Of a stretch of 64,000 bases of DNA, positions 36,705 to 45,766 are shown in pieces. Location of the stretch: NCBI GenBank assembly GCA_963614215.1, contig CAVECB010000004.1, positions 1 to 64,000 on the forward strand. The letters run 5' to 3'. Origin of the DNA: CAVAWX01 sp963614215. Its GTDB lineage: Bacteria; Actinomycetota; Coriobacteriia; Coriobacteriales; QAMH01. Position 1 is the stretch's first letter. Every line of letters starts with the position of its first letter. The position numbers and the translations under genes were made by a program. The notes beneath the pieces were generated by a model. The model did no database searches. It was not told the DNA's origin and saw nothing but the letters and a program-made list of their open reading frames with translations.

Positions 36705-37643
36705 ATGCCCACGATTACCCGCGAAGATGTGCGCGTCCCGGCCGACGTCATGCCGGAGGCTCGCGAGACCTATATCGACAACATGATGGCCGCCACGCAG
36801 GGCACGGGCCGTCTCATGCTCTTTGCCTGCGACCAGAAGATGGAGCATTTGAACAAGGATTTCGTGGGCGAGGGCATCTCTGCCGACGACGGCGACCCCG
36901 AGCACCTGTTCAAGATTGCCGACCAGGGCATCTGCGGCGTCATGGCCGGCCAGCGCGGGTTGATTGCGCAATACGCCACCGACTACCCGCAGGTGAACTA
37001 CCTCGTGAAGATGAACTCCAAGACCAACTTGGTGAAGACCGACCAGCAAGACCCGTACTCCGCACAGCTGCACGACCTCGAGGCGGTTTTGGCCATGCGC
37101 GAGGCCGGCGTCAACATCGTCGGGCTGGGATATACGGTGTATCTGGGCAGCGAGTTCGAGTACCAGATGCTTGCCGAGGCAGGCGAACTGATCGCCGAGG
37201 CGCATGCCGAGGGTCTGCTCGTGGTGCTGTGGATCTATCCGCGCGGCTCTGCGGTGAAAGAGGAGAAGGCTGCCGACTTGATCGCGGGCGCTGCCGGTGC
37301 GGCCGTGTGCCTGGGCGCCGACTTCGTGAAGGTGAACCCGCCTGCCGCCGCCGACGGCAAGTCCTCCGCCGAGCTTTTGGCCGTGGCGAGCCGCGCCGCC
37401 GGGCGCACGGGCCTTGTGTGCGCGGGCGGCTCCAACAAAGACCCCAAGGAGTTTCTGGCCGACCTCTACGACCAAATTCACGTGGGCGGCGCCTGCGGCA
37501 ACGCCACGGGGCGCAACATCCACCAAAAAGGCCTCGACGAGGCAGTGCGCCTGACCAAGGCCATCTCGGCCATCACTTTCGGCGACTACGACGTCGAGGA
37601 GGCCTACGAGGTCTACGAGGGCAAAGAGAACTACAGCCTCTAG
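36705..37643 (+). CDS. Class I fructose-bisphosphate aldolase, DhnA type
   Basis: This is a metal-independent, Schiff-base aldolase of the archaeal/DhnA family, probably interconverting fructose 1,6-bisphosphate and triose phosphates. The 312-residue barrel includes LMLFACDQKMEHLN near the N-terminus and the lysine-bearing strand GADFVKVNPP near residue 213. It ends with a phosphate-binding region, LVCAGGSNKDPKEF. The ATG at 36705 has GAAAGGA upstream. The adjacent malic enzyme and fumarase place it in central carbon metabolism. A related sugar aldolase is possible. Confidence 0.85.
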   Translation: MPTITREDVRVPADVMPEARETYIDNMMAATQGTGRLMLFACDQKMEHLNKDFVGEGISADDGDPEHLFKIADQGICGVMAGQRGLIAQYATDYPQVNYLVKMNSKTNLVKTDQQDPYSAQLHDLEAVLAMREAGVNIVGLGYTVYLGSEFEYQMLAEAGELIAEAHAEGLLVVLWIYPRGSAVKEEKAADLIAGAAGAAVCLGADFVKVNPPAAADGKSSAELLAVASRAAGRTGLVCAGGSNKDPKEFLADLYDQIHVGGACGNATGRNIHQKGLDEAVRLTKAISAITFGDYDVEEAYEVYEGKENYSL

Positions 37644-37681
37644 ACCGAACGAAACGCCGAGGAGAAGGGCCGCGGACTTCG

Positions 37682-38875
37682 ATGGATTTCTACGCCGAGG
37701 CGCTTTCGCGCCACGAGAAGTGTGGGGGAAAGGTCGCGGTTGCGGCCAAGATGCCCCTCGAGACCCAAGACGACCTGTCCGTGGCCTACACGCCGGGGGT
37801 GGCCGAACCTTGCCGCGCCATTGCGCATGATGCGGACGAGGCTTGGCGCTACACGGCTAAGGCTCACACCGTTGCCGTCGTGTCTAACGGCACGGCGGTG
37901 CTGGGGCTGGGCGATATCGGGGCGCAGGCGGCCATGCCCGTCATGGAGGGCAAGGCCGTCTTGTTCAAGCGCTTCGGTGATGTGGACGCTTGGCCGCTGT
38001 GCATAGACGCGCGCACGCCCGACGAGGTCGTGACCTGCGTGAAGGCGCTTGCGCCGAGTTTTGGCGGCATCAACCTCGAAGACATCAAGTCGCCTGATTG
38101 CTTCGAGATAGAGCGCAGGCTCGAAGAAGAGCTCGACATCCCGGTCTTTCATGACGACCAGCACGGCACGGCCGTCGTCGTCACCGCGGCGCTGAAAAAC
38201 GCGCTGAAGGTGGTCGGCAAGCGCATGGACGAGGCGCGCATTGTGGTAAACGGGCCGGGCGCGGCGGGCACCGCCATCGTGAAGATGCTGCTTTCGGCGG
38301 GTGCGCATGACGTGGTGGCCTGCGACAGCAAGGGCATACTCCACGAAGGCCGCGAGATGAACGCCCCGCACAAGGTGAAGCTTGCTGCGCTCACGAACCC
38401 GCGCGGCCTTGAAGGCGCTTTGGATTGCGCTTTGCGCGGCGCCGACGTCTTCATCGGCGTGTCGGCGGCCGGTCTGCTCGATGCCGAAAAAATCTCCTCC
38501 ATGGCCGCGTCGCCCGTGGTCTTTGCCATGGCCAACCCCGAGCCGGAGATTTCCTATGATGCGGGCGTGGCGGCCGGCGTGGCCGTCATGGGCACGGGGC
38601 GCAGCGACAGCCCCAACCAAATCAACAATCTGCTGTGCTTCCCCGGGCTTTTCTGCGGGGCGCTTGCCGTGCGGGCGCGCGACATCACCGGCGAGATGAA
38701 GCTTGCCGCCGTGGACGCTATCGCCTCTCTCGTGGGCGTCGACGAGCTGGCAGCCGATTACGTCATCCCCTCGGCGCTTGATGAGCGCGTGGCGCATGCC
38801 GTGGCCACATCTGTCGCCCGGGCTGCTGTGGAGTGCGGCACGGCCCGCGCCGAGCTGCCGAAAAACTGGGAATAG
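37682..38875 (+). CDS. NAD(P)-dependent malic enzyme, short form
   Basis: This enzyme oxidatively decarboxylates malate to pyruvate. The 397-residue product is the short bacterial type without the phosphotransacetylase-like tail. It shows LSVAYTPGVAEPC, NGTAVLGLGDIGAQAAMPVMEGK, INLEDIKSPDCFEIE, the catalytic HDDQHGTAVV segment, the Rossmann loop NGPGAAGTAI and FAMANPEPEI. Cofactor choice is not evident. It lies directly before the two fumarase genes, and together they would interconvert pyruvate, malate and fumarate. Confidence 0.93.
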   Translation: MDFYAEALSRHEKCGGKVAVAAKMPLETQDDLSVAYTPGVAEPCRAIAHDADEAWRYTAKAHTVAVVSNGTAVLGLGDIGAQAAMPVMEGKAVLFKRFGDVDAWPLCIDARTPDEVVTCVKALAPSFGGINLEDIKSPDCFEIERRLEEELDIPVFHDDQHGTAVVVTAALKNALKVVGKRMDEARIVVNGPGAAGTAIVKMLLSAGAHDVVACDSKGILHEGREMNAPHKVKLAALTNPRGLEGALDCALRGADVFIGVSAAGLLDAEKISSMAASPVVFAMANPEPEISYDAGVAAGVAVMGTGRSDSPNQINNLLCFPGLFCGALAVRARDITGEMKLAAVDAIASLVGVDELAADYVIPSALDERVAHAVATSVARAAVECGTARAELPKNWE

Positions 38876-38884
38876 GAGGCTGCC

Positions 38885-39739
38885 ATGTCGTCTGCCGTGC
38901 GCGAGATAGACGCCCGCGACATAGAGGAGGCCGTGGCTGACCTGTGCGTGCAGGCGAACTGTGTCATTGGCGACGACGTGGTCTGCGCGATTTCGGACGC
39001 CCGGAAAAAGGAGACCTGGCCGCGCGCCCAAGAGGTGCTCTCTACGATAGAGGACAACATCCGCATCGCCGCCGAAGAGCGCTTGCCGGCCTGCCAGGAC
39101 ACGGGCGCCGCCTGCATCTTCGTGGAGTTGGGCCAAGACGTCCATATCGTGGGCGGGGCGCTGCGTGATGCGGTGAACGCGGGCGTGGCACGCGGATACA
39201 CGGACGGCTACCTGCGCAAATCGATGGTCGCCGACCCTTTGCGCCGCGAAAACACAAACGACAACACGCCGGCGTTTTTGCATGTGGACCTTGTGGCAGG
39301 CGACGCGTTGAAGATCGTCGTCGCGCCAAAGGGCGCCGGCTCGGAAAACTGGAGCCGCGTCGGCATGTTGAAACCGGCAGACGGTGAGGAAGGTGTGGAG
39401 CGCTTCGTGCTCGATGCGGTGCGCGAGGCCGGCCCCAACCCCTGCCCGCCCGTGGTGGTAGGTGTCGGTGTGGGCGGCAACTTCGACGTGGTAGCCCATC
39501 TGGCGAAAAAGGCGCTGCTGCGCCCTGTGGGCACGCCGAATCCCGACGGGTTGTACGCCGATATGGAGGCGCGCCTGCTTTTACAGGTGAACAAACAGGG
39601 CACAGGACCTGCCGGTTTCGGCGGGCGCACCACAGCGCTGTCCGTGGCCGTCGAGGCCGCGCCCACGCACATCGCGATGTTGCCCGTGGCCGTGTGTCTG
39701 AACTGCCATGTGGCGCGGCATGCGGAGGTGGTCTTGTGA
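38885..39739 (+). CDS. Fe-S fumarase/tartrate dehydratase, alpha subunit
   Basis: This is the large subunit of a heteromeric class I hydro-lyase, most likely fumarase. The 284 residues show PACQDTGAACIFVELGQDVH with the first cluster cysteine, NDNTPAFLHVD, VAPKGAGSENWS and VGVGVGGNFD. A distal CLNCHVARHAE motif supplies further ligands near the C-terminus. The oxygen-labile cluster fits an anaerobe. The stop overlaps the GTG of the beta subunit by 4 nt. Fumarase is preferred over tartrate dehydratase because malic enzyme is next door. Confidence 0.9.
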   Translation: MSSAVREIDARDIEEAVADLCVQANCVIGDDVVCAISDARKKETWPRAQEVLSTIEDNIRIAAEERLPACQDTGAACIFVELGQDVHIVGGALRDAVNAGVARGYTDGYLRKSMVADPLRRENTNDNTPAFLHVDLVAGDALKIVVAPKGAGSENWSRVGMLKPADGEEGVERFVLDAVREAGPNPCPPVVVGVGVGGNFDVVAHLAKKALLRPVGTPNPDGLYADMEARLLLQVNKQGTGPAGFGGRTTALSVAVEAAPTHIAMLPVAVCLNCHVARHAEVVL

Positions 39740-40323
39740 GCATGGTAAAGCAGCTGTCTGAAGGGTTTGACGAGGCGTGCGCCGGCCGCCTGCACGCAGG
39801 AGATGCCGTCTCTTTCACGGGAGTGGTCTACACGGCGCGCGATGCCGCCCATGCGCGGCTTGTCGCGGCGCTCAAGGCAGGCGAGGAGCCGCCCTTCGAT
39901 TTGCGCGGAGCCGTCATCTACTACGCAGGGCCTGCGCCTGCGCGTCCAGGCAGCGTGATGGGGCCGTGCGGGCCTACCTCGAGCTACCGCATGGATCCGT
40001 ACGCGCCGATGCTCTACGACGCCGGCGTGCGTGCCACCATCGGCAAAGGCGTGCGGGGCTCAGAAGTGATCGAGGCCGTCAAGCGCAACCGGGCGGTCTA
40101 TCTTGCCGCCGTCGGGGGCGTGGCCGCCCTCATGGCGCGCTGCGTGAAAAGCGCCGAAACAATAGCCTACGAGGACCTGGGCTGCGAAGCGGTGCGCCGC
40201 CTGGAGGTGGTGGACATGCCGCTCGTCGTCGCCCTCGACGCGACCGGCACCGACGTCTACCGCCAAGGTCCTGCCTCCTACCAGGCCAGCCTCTACCCCA
40301 ACCTCTCGCGCCTGCTCGATTGA
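39736..40323 (+). CDS. Fe-S fumarase/tartrate dehydratase, beta subunit
   Basis: This 195-residue small subunit carries the family segments AGDAVSFTGVVYTARDAAH, YYAGPAPARPGSVMGPCGPTSS with a conserved TSSYRMD, TIGKG and AVYLAAVGGVAALMA. Translation probably starts at the GTG overlapping the alpha stop; an ATG two codons later is the alternative. With the alpha subunit it forms the active hydratase. Confidence 0.9.
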   Translation: MSMVKQLSEGFDEACAGRLHAGDAVSFTGVVYTARDAAHARLVAALKAGEEPPFDLRGAVIYYAGPAPARPGSVMGPCGPTSSYRMDPYAPMLYDAGVRATIGKGVRGSEVIEAVKRNRAVYLAAVGGVAALMARCVKSAETIAYEDLGCEAVRRLEVVDMPLVVALDATGTDVYRQGPASYQASLYPNLSRLLD

Positions 40324-40347
40324 GCGTGCGTGCTGCCCAGCGCAGCG

Positions 40348-40372
40348 ATTCCCATTTTCCGTCGATGGGGAT
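40348..40372. terminator. Hairpin between convergent fumarase and NDH-2 genes
   Basis: ATTCCCAT pairs with ATGGGGAT (8 bp with one G-U) around a 9-nt loop, in the 107-nt gap between convergent genes. No T-tract follows, so termination is only a suggestion. No gene is seen in the gap. Confidence 0.35.
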
Positions 40373-40430
40373 GTAGCCCAGCGAGGCGAGCACGCAGCGC
40401 CCGCCTCCGCGATCCTTTTGCGTGCGCCCT

Positions 40431-41765
40431 CTATGCGCAGGCGACGGCGTGCTCGACGAACAGCGCGCGCGGGTCGTCGGCCTCGTCTACGCTTGTGATG
40501 TCGCGGCCCAAGACCAGCTCGCCGGTCCAATCGCCGAAGACGCGCAGTTTGCGCTCCCAGCTGGGCAGCACAAGTCCGTGGTAGCCGCGATGCGCGAGCC
40601 ATGCGGGCAGACCGCAGATGACGACGCTCTTGTCGCCGTTGGCAAACAGGCCGTTGAAGCGCCCGAGCCCGGCCACCATGCCGGCGTTGGCGTGGTAGTA
40701 CTCCTCAGAAGCCTCGCCACGCAGGGTGCGCACGATGTTTTTGGCCAGCACGCGGGCCTGGCGTACGGCGTGTTGGGCCGTCGGCGCGCAGCTGTCGTCG
40801 GGCAGCCCGCCGCCAGAGAGGTCTTCCACCTTCGTGCAGTCGCCCACGCCCCACACGCCTGCAAGCGGCGCACCTTCTGCGTCCACCACGTGCAGGCAGG
40901 TGTCGCAGTTCAGGCGCCCGCGCGCATCTAGCGGCAGGTCGGTGTTCTTCAGCACGGGCGCGGCAATCTGGCCGGCCGTCCACACGAGCAGGCCACAGTC
41001 GATGGTGGAGCCGTCCGAGAGCTTCAAGACGTTGCCCCTCGCGCTTTCGATGCTCGTCTCCAACATGACGTGCGCGCCCTTGCGCTCCAGCAAGTCGATG
41101 ACCCACTGCGATTTCTCGCGCGGCACCTCGGGCATGATTTTGTCCATGACCTCGACCAGTCTAAAGTTCAGCTCGCCAATCGAGAGGCCGGGCGTTTTGA
41201 AGACGAGGTCGCGCGCCAAGGTGAGGACCTCGGCGAAGCACTCGACGCCGGACAGTCCGCCGCCCACGACGACGAAGCTCAACAGCTTTTCGCGCCAACG
41301 CGAGCCCTTGGGCATGCTGGCGGCGCGTTGGAGGTTTTTCACCACGGTGTCGCGTATGTAGAGCGCTTCTTGGCTCGATTTCAGCCCGATGGCGTTTTCG
41401 GCGACGCCCGGGGTGGGGAAGGTGCGCGTGACGCCGCCGAGCGCGACGACCAGCTCGTCGAAAGGAAGCGCCCACTTCTCGCCGCTTTGCACGTCGCACA
41501 CGTCCACCTGCTTGTCGGCGTTGCGCACGCCGAGCACCTTCGCGCGCACGACGCGCGTCTTGGGGAGGTTTTGCTGCAGGGGCACCTGGATATGGCGAGG
41601 CTCGATGGCACCGCCTGCCACCTCGGCCAAAAACGGCTGATAGACCAGATAGGAGTGCATGTCCACGAGCGTGACTTGCGCCTCGTCGTCGCGCAGGGAG
41701 GATTCCAGGCCCTTTGCCGTGTAGTAGCCGCCCAAGCCGCCGCCGAGGATGAGTACCTGTTTCAT
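40431..41765 (-). CDS. ndh: Type II NADH dehydrogenase (NDH-2)
   Basis: This is a single-subunit FAD enzyme that would oxidise NADH and reduce quinone at the membrane without proton pumping. The 444-residue protein starts VLILGGGLGGYYTAKGLE (FAD-binding GxGxxG). It has the NADH-binding FVVVGGGLSGVECFAEV near residue 165, LVWTAGQIAAP and GVWGVGDCTK. The ATG follows GAAGGAG. The gene is divergent from the first LuxR gene across a motif-rich gap, so it may respond to that regulator. Other pyridine-nucleotide disulfide family roles are possible but less likely. Confidence 0.88.
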   Translation of the reverse strand: MKQVLILGGGLGGYYTAKGLESSLRDDEAQVTLVDMHSYLVYQPFLAEVAGGAIEPRHIQVPLQQNLPKTRVVRAKVLGVRNADKQVDVCDVQSGEKWALPFDELVVALGGVTRTFPTPGVAENAIGLKSSQEALYIRDTVVKNLQRAASMPKGSRWREKLLSFVVVGGGLSGVECFAEVLTLARDLVFKTPGLSIGELNFRLVEVMDKIMPEVPREKSQWVIDLLERKGAHVMLETSIESARGNVLKLSDGSTIDCGLLVWTAGQIAAPVLKNTDLPLDARGRLNCDTCLHVVDAEGAPLAGVWGVGDCTKVEDLSGGGLPDDSCAPTAQHAVRQARVLAKNIVRTLRGEASEEYYHANAGMVAGLGRFNGLFANGDKSVVICGLPAWLAHRGYHGLVLPSWERKLRVFGDWTGELVLGRDITSVDEADDPRALFVEHAVACA

Positions 41766-42276
41766 GCCATGCGCTCCTTCGTGTCGTGTGTGCGCCCTTC
41801 CATGCCGGGCGCGCAATGCGTCCAAGGATAGCGCTTCAGACGGCGCCGCGTGTCCGGGCGCGGTAGGGGAGTACTAAATCCTCAATTTCATACTGCCCAT
41901 GCTATGGAGTATGAGGTCGTGTTCGATATCTTGGTTCTCGTCAAAGGGCATCCGGAACGGCACATGTCAACTCCTTTTCCTCAATTGCCTTTTGCACATT
42001 GAAAGGCCGTATCGATATATCGGGAGGCAAGACGAGTCTGACGCGGAGGGCACCCGCGGGTCTTCTTCCCGATGTATCCGGCCATGCAGGATAAATACCC
42101 GCACTTTTTCGCATTCCTGCTTCTCTTCGATATCGTGGCGTTTCTTTTTGCCCGCTTTTCCGCGCTGGCCGACCGCATCCAAAAATCATTTTCACCCCTC
42201 ATTCTCGGAGTATGAAAACGCGTCTTTTGCTAGGATACCCACGTTAAGAGAAACACGTTGAGGGGCGTGATTTTCG
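41766..42276. promoter_or_regulatory. Divergent regulatory gap with AGTATGA/GAGTACT words
   Basis: This 511-nt gap between ndh and the first luxR gene is clearly AT-richer than its flanks and holds no convincing gene. It contains GAGTACTAAAT at 41869, TTTCATACT at 41886, GGAGTATGAGG at 41906 and GAGTATGAAAA at 42208. The same words recur in the other accessory gaps (50773-50831, 51252-51307, 62290-62366), which suggests operator sites for a common regulator. Confidence 0.55.
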
Positions 42277-44172
42277 ATGAGTTCCACCTCCTGCAAAGAG
42301 GGACGGGTTGACGGTGCGCGTGCATCGGCAACGAGGACAGCAAACGGCACGGATGGCCAGCTGGGCGGTTTCGACGCCAAACGTCTCGGTTTTCGCATCC
42401 TACTCGGATGGCATTACTGCGTGCTTTTTGCGCCGCTGTTTGCCTTGGACGAGACCGAGGGTTTCGCCCAGACGCTCGTTGCCCGTCAGTTCACCATGTA
42501 CCTGGCGCTTGCCTGCACTTTTGCCGTCTTGTTTTTTCTCGTTCGACGCGGCGGCAGGGTGAAAGCGGCCCTGACGACACCGCCTTTGACTATCGCAGCC
42601 TGTATCGTCGGCGCGGCTTCCACCTTCGTTGCCGGCTCGGCCTTCGGCTGGGGCACCGGCGTCTATCTCGTCGCGGCGGCCGTCTTGGGCATCTGCGAGG
42701 CTCTGCTCATGACCGTGTGGCTGCTCATGTTCACCGTGCTCGTGAAAAGACAGAGCTACCGCATCCTTGGTACCGACGTCGTCACCGGCGCGCTCGTCGC
42801 CATGCTCGTGCAAAGCCTTGTCTCCCCGGCAGACCTCGTCGTGGCCTCCTGCCTGCCTTTGCTCAGTTCTGTGTCGTTTCTCACGCTCAAGCGCAAGTAC
42901 GATATGCGCGAAGTCGAGTCGGCTGGCGACACCTTTGCCTCTGCTTCTGACGAGGCGCAGGCGCAAGGGCCTGACGCTGCCAAAAAGCGGAGAAAGTCCA
43001 GCACGGTAGCCGGCTACCTCGTTCGGCGCTGCGTCCCTGCTGCGCTCTTCGCCTTGGCTTTCGGCATCCTGCAGGGCAGTTTCCTCACGGATGGCATCGC
43101 CTTTCTCATAGCCTTCAACCCGCTGCTTTTCGTGGGCGTCGCGGTGGCGGGCCTCATTATCTTTTTCACCTCGGAGCGTTTTTGCACGCATGCGGATGTG
43201 GACTGGATGTATCGTTTCTCGCTGGTCTTTTTCATGCTCGGCGTCATATTGCTCATCGTTATAAAGGTCATAGGCGTGCAGCAAGATTCGCAGTCGCGCA
43301 TCGTCTGCCTTGCAGTCGCCGAAATCGCGGTGTTCGCGGGCTTCAACCTCTTCGATTTCGGCAATATGATGCTGTGTCTGGGGATCGTACACACCTATCG
43401 CGGCCGCCATAGTCACCTCGTCATGGCCGGGCGTTTCGTCGTCTACGCCTTCATGGCGCTCGGCGTGGGCGCGGGATTTGCGATTCAGATGCTCGTCGGC
43501 CCTGCGTTGAGCGTGAACACGCTGGTCATCACCTGCTGCGCGACCTTGATAGTTCTTATCTTGACAGTGGCCATGACCATGTCGACAGAGGACAGCTACG
43601 TCAAGCTCTTGACGGTGGCCGGCAAGGGAACCGCGGCGCAGCGCGGGGCGGAGTTCGAGCGCATCGACCCGTGCGAGTTTTGTACTTCGGCATCCGATTG
43701 CACGATGCGCCCGATGGTCGAAGGGCAGGTGCAAGACGGTGCCGGGGCACAACCCGCATCAGATGCCACCCCTGCCTCCGATGCATTGCGTGGCGCGAGC
43801 GCCCGTGAAGCAGGTGAGGGCGCCGCCAAGGCAGGCACGGACGAGGCGGTCGGCGAGGCCAAGCCCGAGACGCGGACGGGAGCCTCTTCGGGAACACCGC
43901 AGGGCAAGAAGAAGGCTCCTTGGCGCGCGGCCTGCGACGAGATTGCGCGCCGTTACCGCTTGTCCAAGCGCGAGACCGAGATATTTACCCTCATATCCAA
44001 GGGGCGCAACGCCGAGTACGTCTCGACGGAGCTGGTCATATCCATCCACACGGCAAAGACCCATATCGCCAACATCTACCAAAAGCTCGACGTCCATTCC
44101 TCGCAGGAGATGCTCGACTTGATAGACGCCTTTCGGGCAGAACTCGAACAAGAGGAGGGGCGCGCCGCCTGA
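42277..44172 (+). CDS. Membrane-bound LuxR-type regulator with Cys-rich linker
   Basis: This is a 631-residue protein with roughly a dozen hydrophobic segments (about residues 38-440), a polar Ala-rich linker and a C-terminal LuxR HTH domain. The HTH reads YRLSKRETEIFTLISKG then IHTAKTHIANIYQKLDVHS, near residues 565-615. Such membrane sensors are frequent beside molybdoenzymes and transporters in Eggerthellaceae. The linker holds CEFCTSASDC (Cys466, 469 and 475), which could bind a metal or act as a redox switch. The ligand is unknown. A terminator follows, and the nearest targets would be ndh and the genes to the right. Confidence 0.85.
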   Translation: MSSTSCKEGRVDGARASATRTANGTDGQLGGFDAKRLGFRILLGWHYCVLFAPLFALDETEGFAQTLVARQFTMYLALACTFAVLFFLVRRGGRVKAALTTPPLTIAACIVGAASTFVAGSAFGWGTGVYLVAAAVLGICEALLMTVWLLMFTVLVKRQSYRILGTDVVTGALVAMLVQSLVSPADLVVASCLPLLSSVSFLTLKRKYDMREVESAGDTFASASDEAQAQGPDAAKKRRKSSTVAGYLVRRCVPAALFALAFGILQGSFLTDGIAFLIAFNPLLFVGVAVAGLIIFFTSERFCTHADVDWMYRFSLVFFMLGVILLIVIKVIGVQQDSQSRIVCLAVAEIAVFAGFNLFDFGNMMLCLGIVHTYRGRHSHLVMAGRFVVYAFMALGVGAGFAIQMLVGPALSVNTLVITCCATLIVLILTVAMTMSTEDSYVKLLTVAGKGTAAQRGAEFERIDPCEFCTSASDCTMRPMVEGQVQDGAGAQPASDATPASDALRGASAREAGEGAAKAGTDEAVGEAKPETRTGASSGTPQGKKKAPWRAACDEIARRYRLSKRETEIFTLISKGRNAEYVSTELVISIHTAKTHIANIYQKLDVHSSQEMLDLIDAFRAELEQEEGRAA

Positions 44173-44223
44173 GGGCTGCCTGAGGGCATGGCCTGAAGCG
44201 GGATTTGAGAGAGGGTGAAAGGA

Positions 44224-44265
44224 AGAGCCGGCTTGCCTTTACGGGGCAGGCCGGCTCTCTTGTTT
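44224..44265. terminator. Bidirectional intrinsic terminator
   Basis: AGAGCCGGCTTGCC pairs with GGCAGGCCGGCTCT (14 bp with one wobble) around a 6-8-nt loop and is followed by TCTTGTTT. The reverse strand tail is TTCCTTT. It separates the convergent luxR (+) and MFS (-) genes. Confidence 0.85.
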
Positions 44266-44333
44266 GCCTTGCAGCTGGTCGCAAGGCGCGTTTTTTGATG
44301 CGTCCTATCCGCTCTCTTGGAAACGCGTGTTTT

Positions 44334-45608
44334 TCAGGATGCGGACTTCTCGTGCGCGGCTCGCCGCTCGGCAAGCATCTCCTGGTCGCGGTTGAACATC
44401 TTGGAAAAAGGCAGCGCGGCATCGAGCAACGCGAGCACTGCCATGACGGCCAGCACCGTGAAGGTCGCGACGCGCATGTCTGTGCCGAGCACGCCCTGCA
44501 AGATGACGTTGAGGATAGAACCCCACACGATGGCGAAGTTGCACAGCGAGAGGTTTAAGGGGTAGTTCTTCGCGCCGAAACGCTGGCGCCCGAACGCCGA
44601 GGCCACGACAGGCACGCCGCCATAGCAAAAGCCACAGCAAAACGCGCCGACGACGTAGAGCACGGGGATGTTGGCCGTGAACGCGCCGATGATGCACAAA
44701 GCTGCAATCAGGCCGACCAGCCCGTCGATGACCATCGTCACCTTCACGTTGGTTTTGTCGTAAATCATGCCAACGATGACGCGCCCGACACCGTTTAGGA
44801 CGGAGACCAGGCCGACGAGCAGGGTGGCAAAGCCCGCGTCCCAACCCACGCTTTGAGCGTCGGAGGCGCAGTTGCCGATGGTGGCAAGGCCGATGGCGAT
44901 GACGATGGTGGCCCAGATCCAATACACGTAAAACAGCGGCGTCTTCAAGGCCTTGTCCTCGTCGCCCGGGTCGTAGTCAGAGCCGCTTGCCTGCTCGGGC
45001 GCCATCAGCTCGACGATATTGGCCGGCGGGCGCTGCACCACGAACCCCTCGATGCCGATGACAACGGCCGATATGATGCCGACGACGATGAGCACGCCCT
45101 CGAGGCCGAAGCTGCTGGCGAGATTCACAGACAGGGTGCCCAATATGAGCGAGCCCAGCCCGAAACCCATCATCAAAACGCCGCTGGACAGGCCCACCTT
45201 GTCGGGGAACCACACATTGGTCGTGGCGATGACCGTGTTGTAGCCGATGCCGACGCCCAGTCCGCATATGATGCCGTAGAAGATGTAGAGCGCGGCGATG
45301 TTGGAGTGCGCGAAAAGACCCGTGCCGATGAAGCCGACGGCGAACATGATCGCCGCGACCAGTATCGAGCCTTTCACCCCGATTTTCTTCTCTATCTGCG
45401 AGCCGATGACGGCACCGACGCAGAAGGTAATCATCATGATGTTGAAGGTCAGGCCGACGGCGGCCTTTTCCAGCTCGAAGGTCTTGCACATGGGCGCGGC
45501 AAACATCGAAAACGCGTAGATGAGGCCCAAGAAGAGCAGGGTGATGGTGGAAAGCGCCAGATAGAGCACGCGCTTGCTCTTGATCTGGCTTTCGGTCATT
45601 TCAGACAT
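44334..45608 (-). CDS. MFS transporter, OFA (oxalate/formate antiporter-like) type
   Basis: The 424-residue protein has about 12 membrane helices. It carries patterns of the OFA branch: LIYAFSMFAAPMCKTFELEK near the N-terminus, a later FCVGAVIGSQIEKKIGVKG and a GIICGLGVGIGYNTVIATTN helix. Substrates in this branch are small carboxylates, but none can be named here. The ATG at 45608 follows GAAAGGAACG. It is the last gene of the minus-strand run starting at 50679, with a 158-nt gap to the gene before it. A second OFA-like gene sits at the right edge. Confidence 0.85.
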   Translation of the reverse strand: MSEMTESQIKSKRVLYLALSTITLLFLGLIYAFSMFAAPMCKTFELEKAAVGLTFNIMMITFCVGAVIGSQIEKKIGVKGSILVAAIMFAVGFIGTGLFAHSNIAALYIFYGIICGLGVGIGYNTVIATTNVWFPDKVGLSSGVLMMGFGLGSLILGTLSVNLASSFGLEGVLIVVGIISAVVIGIEGFVVQRPPANIVELMAPEQASGSDYDPGDEDKALKTPLFYVYWIWATIVIAIGLATIGNCASDAQSVGWDAGFATLLVGLVSVLNGVGRVIVGMIYDKTNVKVTMVIDGLVGLIAALCIIGAFTANIPVLYVVGAFCCGFCYGGVPVVASAFGRQRFGAKNYPLNLSLCNFAIVWGSILNVILQGVLGTDMRVATFTVLAVMAVLALLDAALPFSKMFNRDQEMLAERRAAHEKSAS

Positions 45609-45766
45609 GTACGTTCCTTTCAGGTCGTTTCCCGGTCGTTGGCACGGCGTCGCCTGCCATGTAGAAGGGGTCAAAGCCCGCAGTTGCATGGGTGCGGCGC
45701 CGCTCGGCCTTCGAGCAGGTCCTGCGCGCTGGTGCGGCGCTTTCGTAGGGTGGGTGAAGGCCTGTT

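Noticed and set aside
40326..40430. Possible gene remnant on the minus strand (LASLGYIPIDGKWESLR)
   Set aside because: The peptide looks protein-like, but the frame runs into antisense of the fumarase gene, has no start signal and no known match; coincidence is more likely.
41899..42261. 120-codon plus-strand frame in the ndh-luxR gap
   Set aside because: No ribosome-binding site, no recognisable pattern, Cys/Ser/Arg-rich random-looking composition, and overlapping frames on the other strand look equally random.
44224..44265. Transposon end or attachment site
   Set aside because: The inverted repeat is a terminator with U-tracts between convergent genes; no transposase, direct repeats or tRNA are near.
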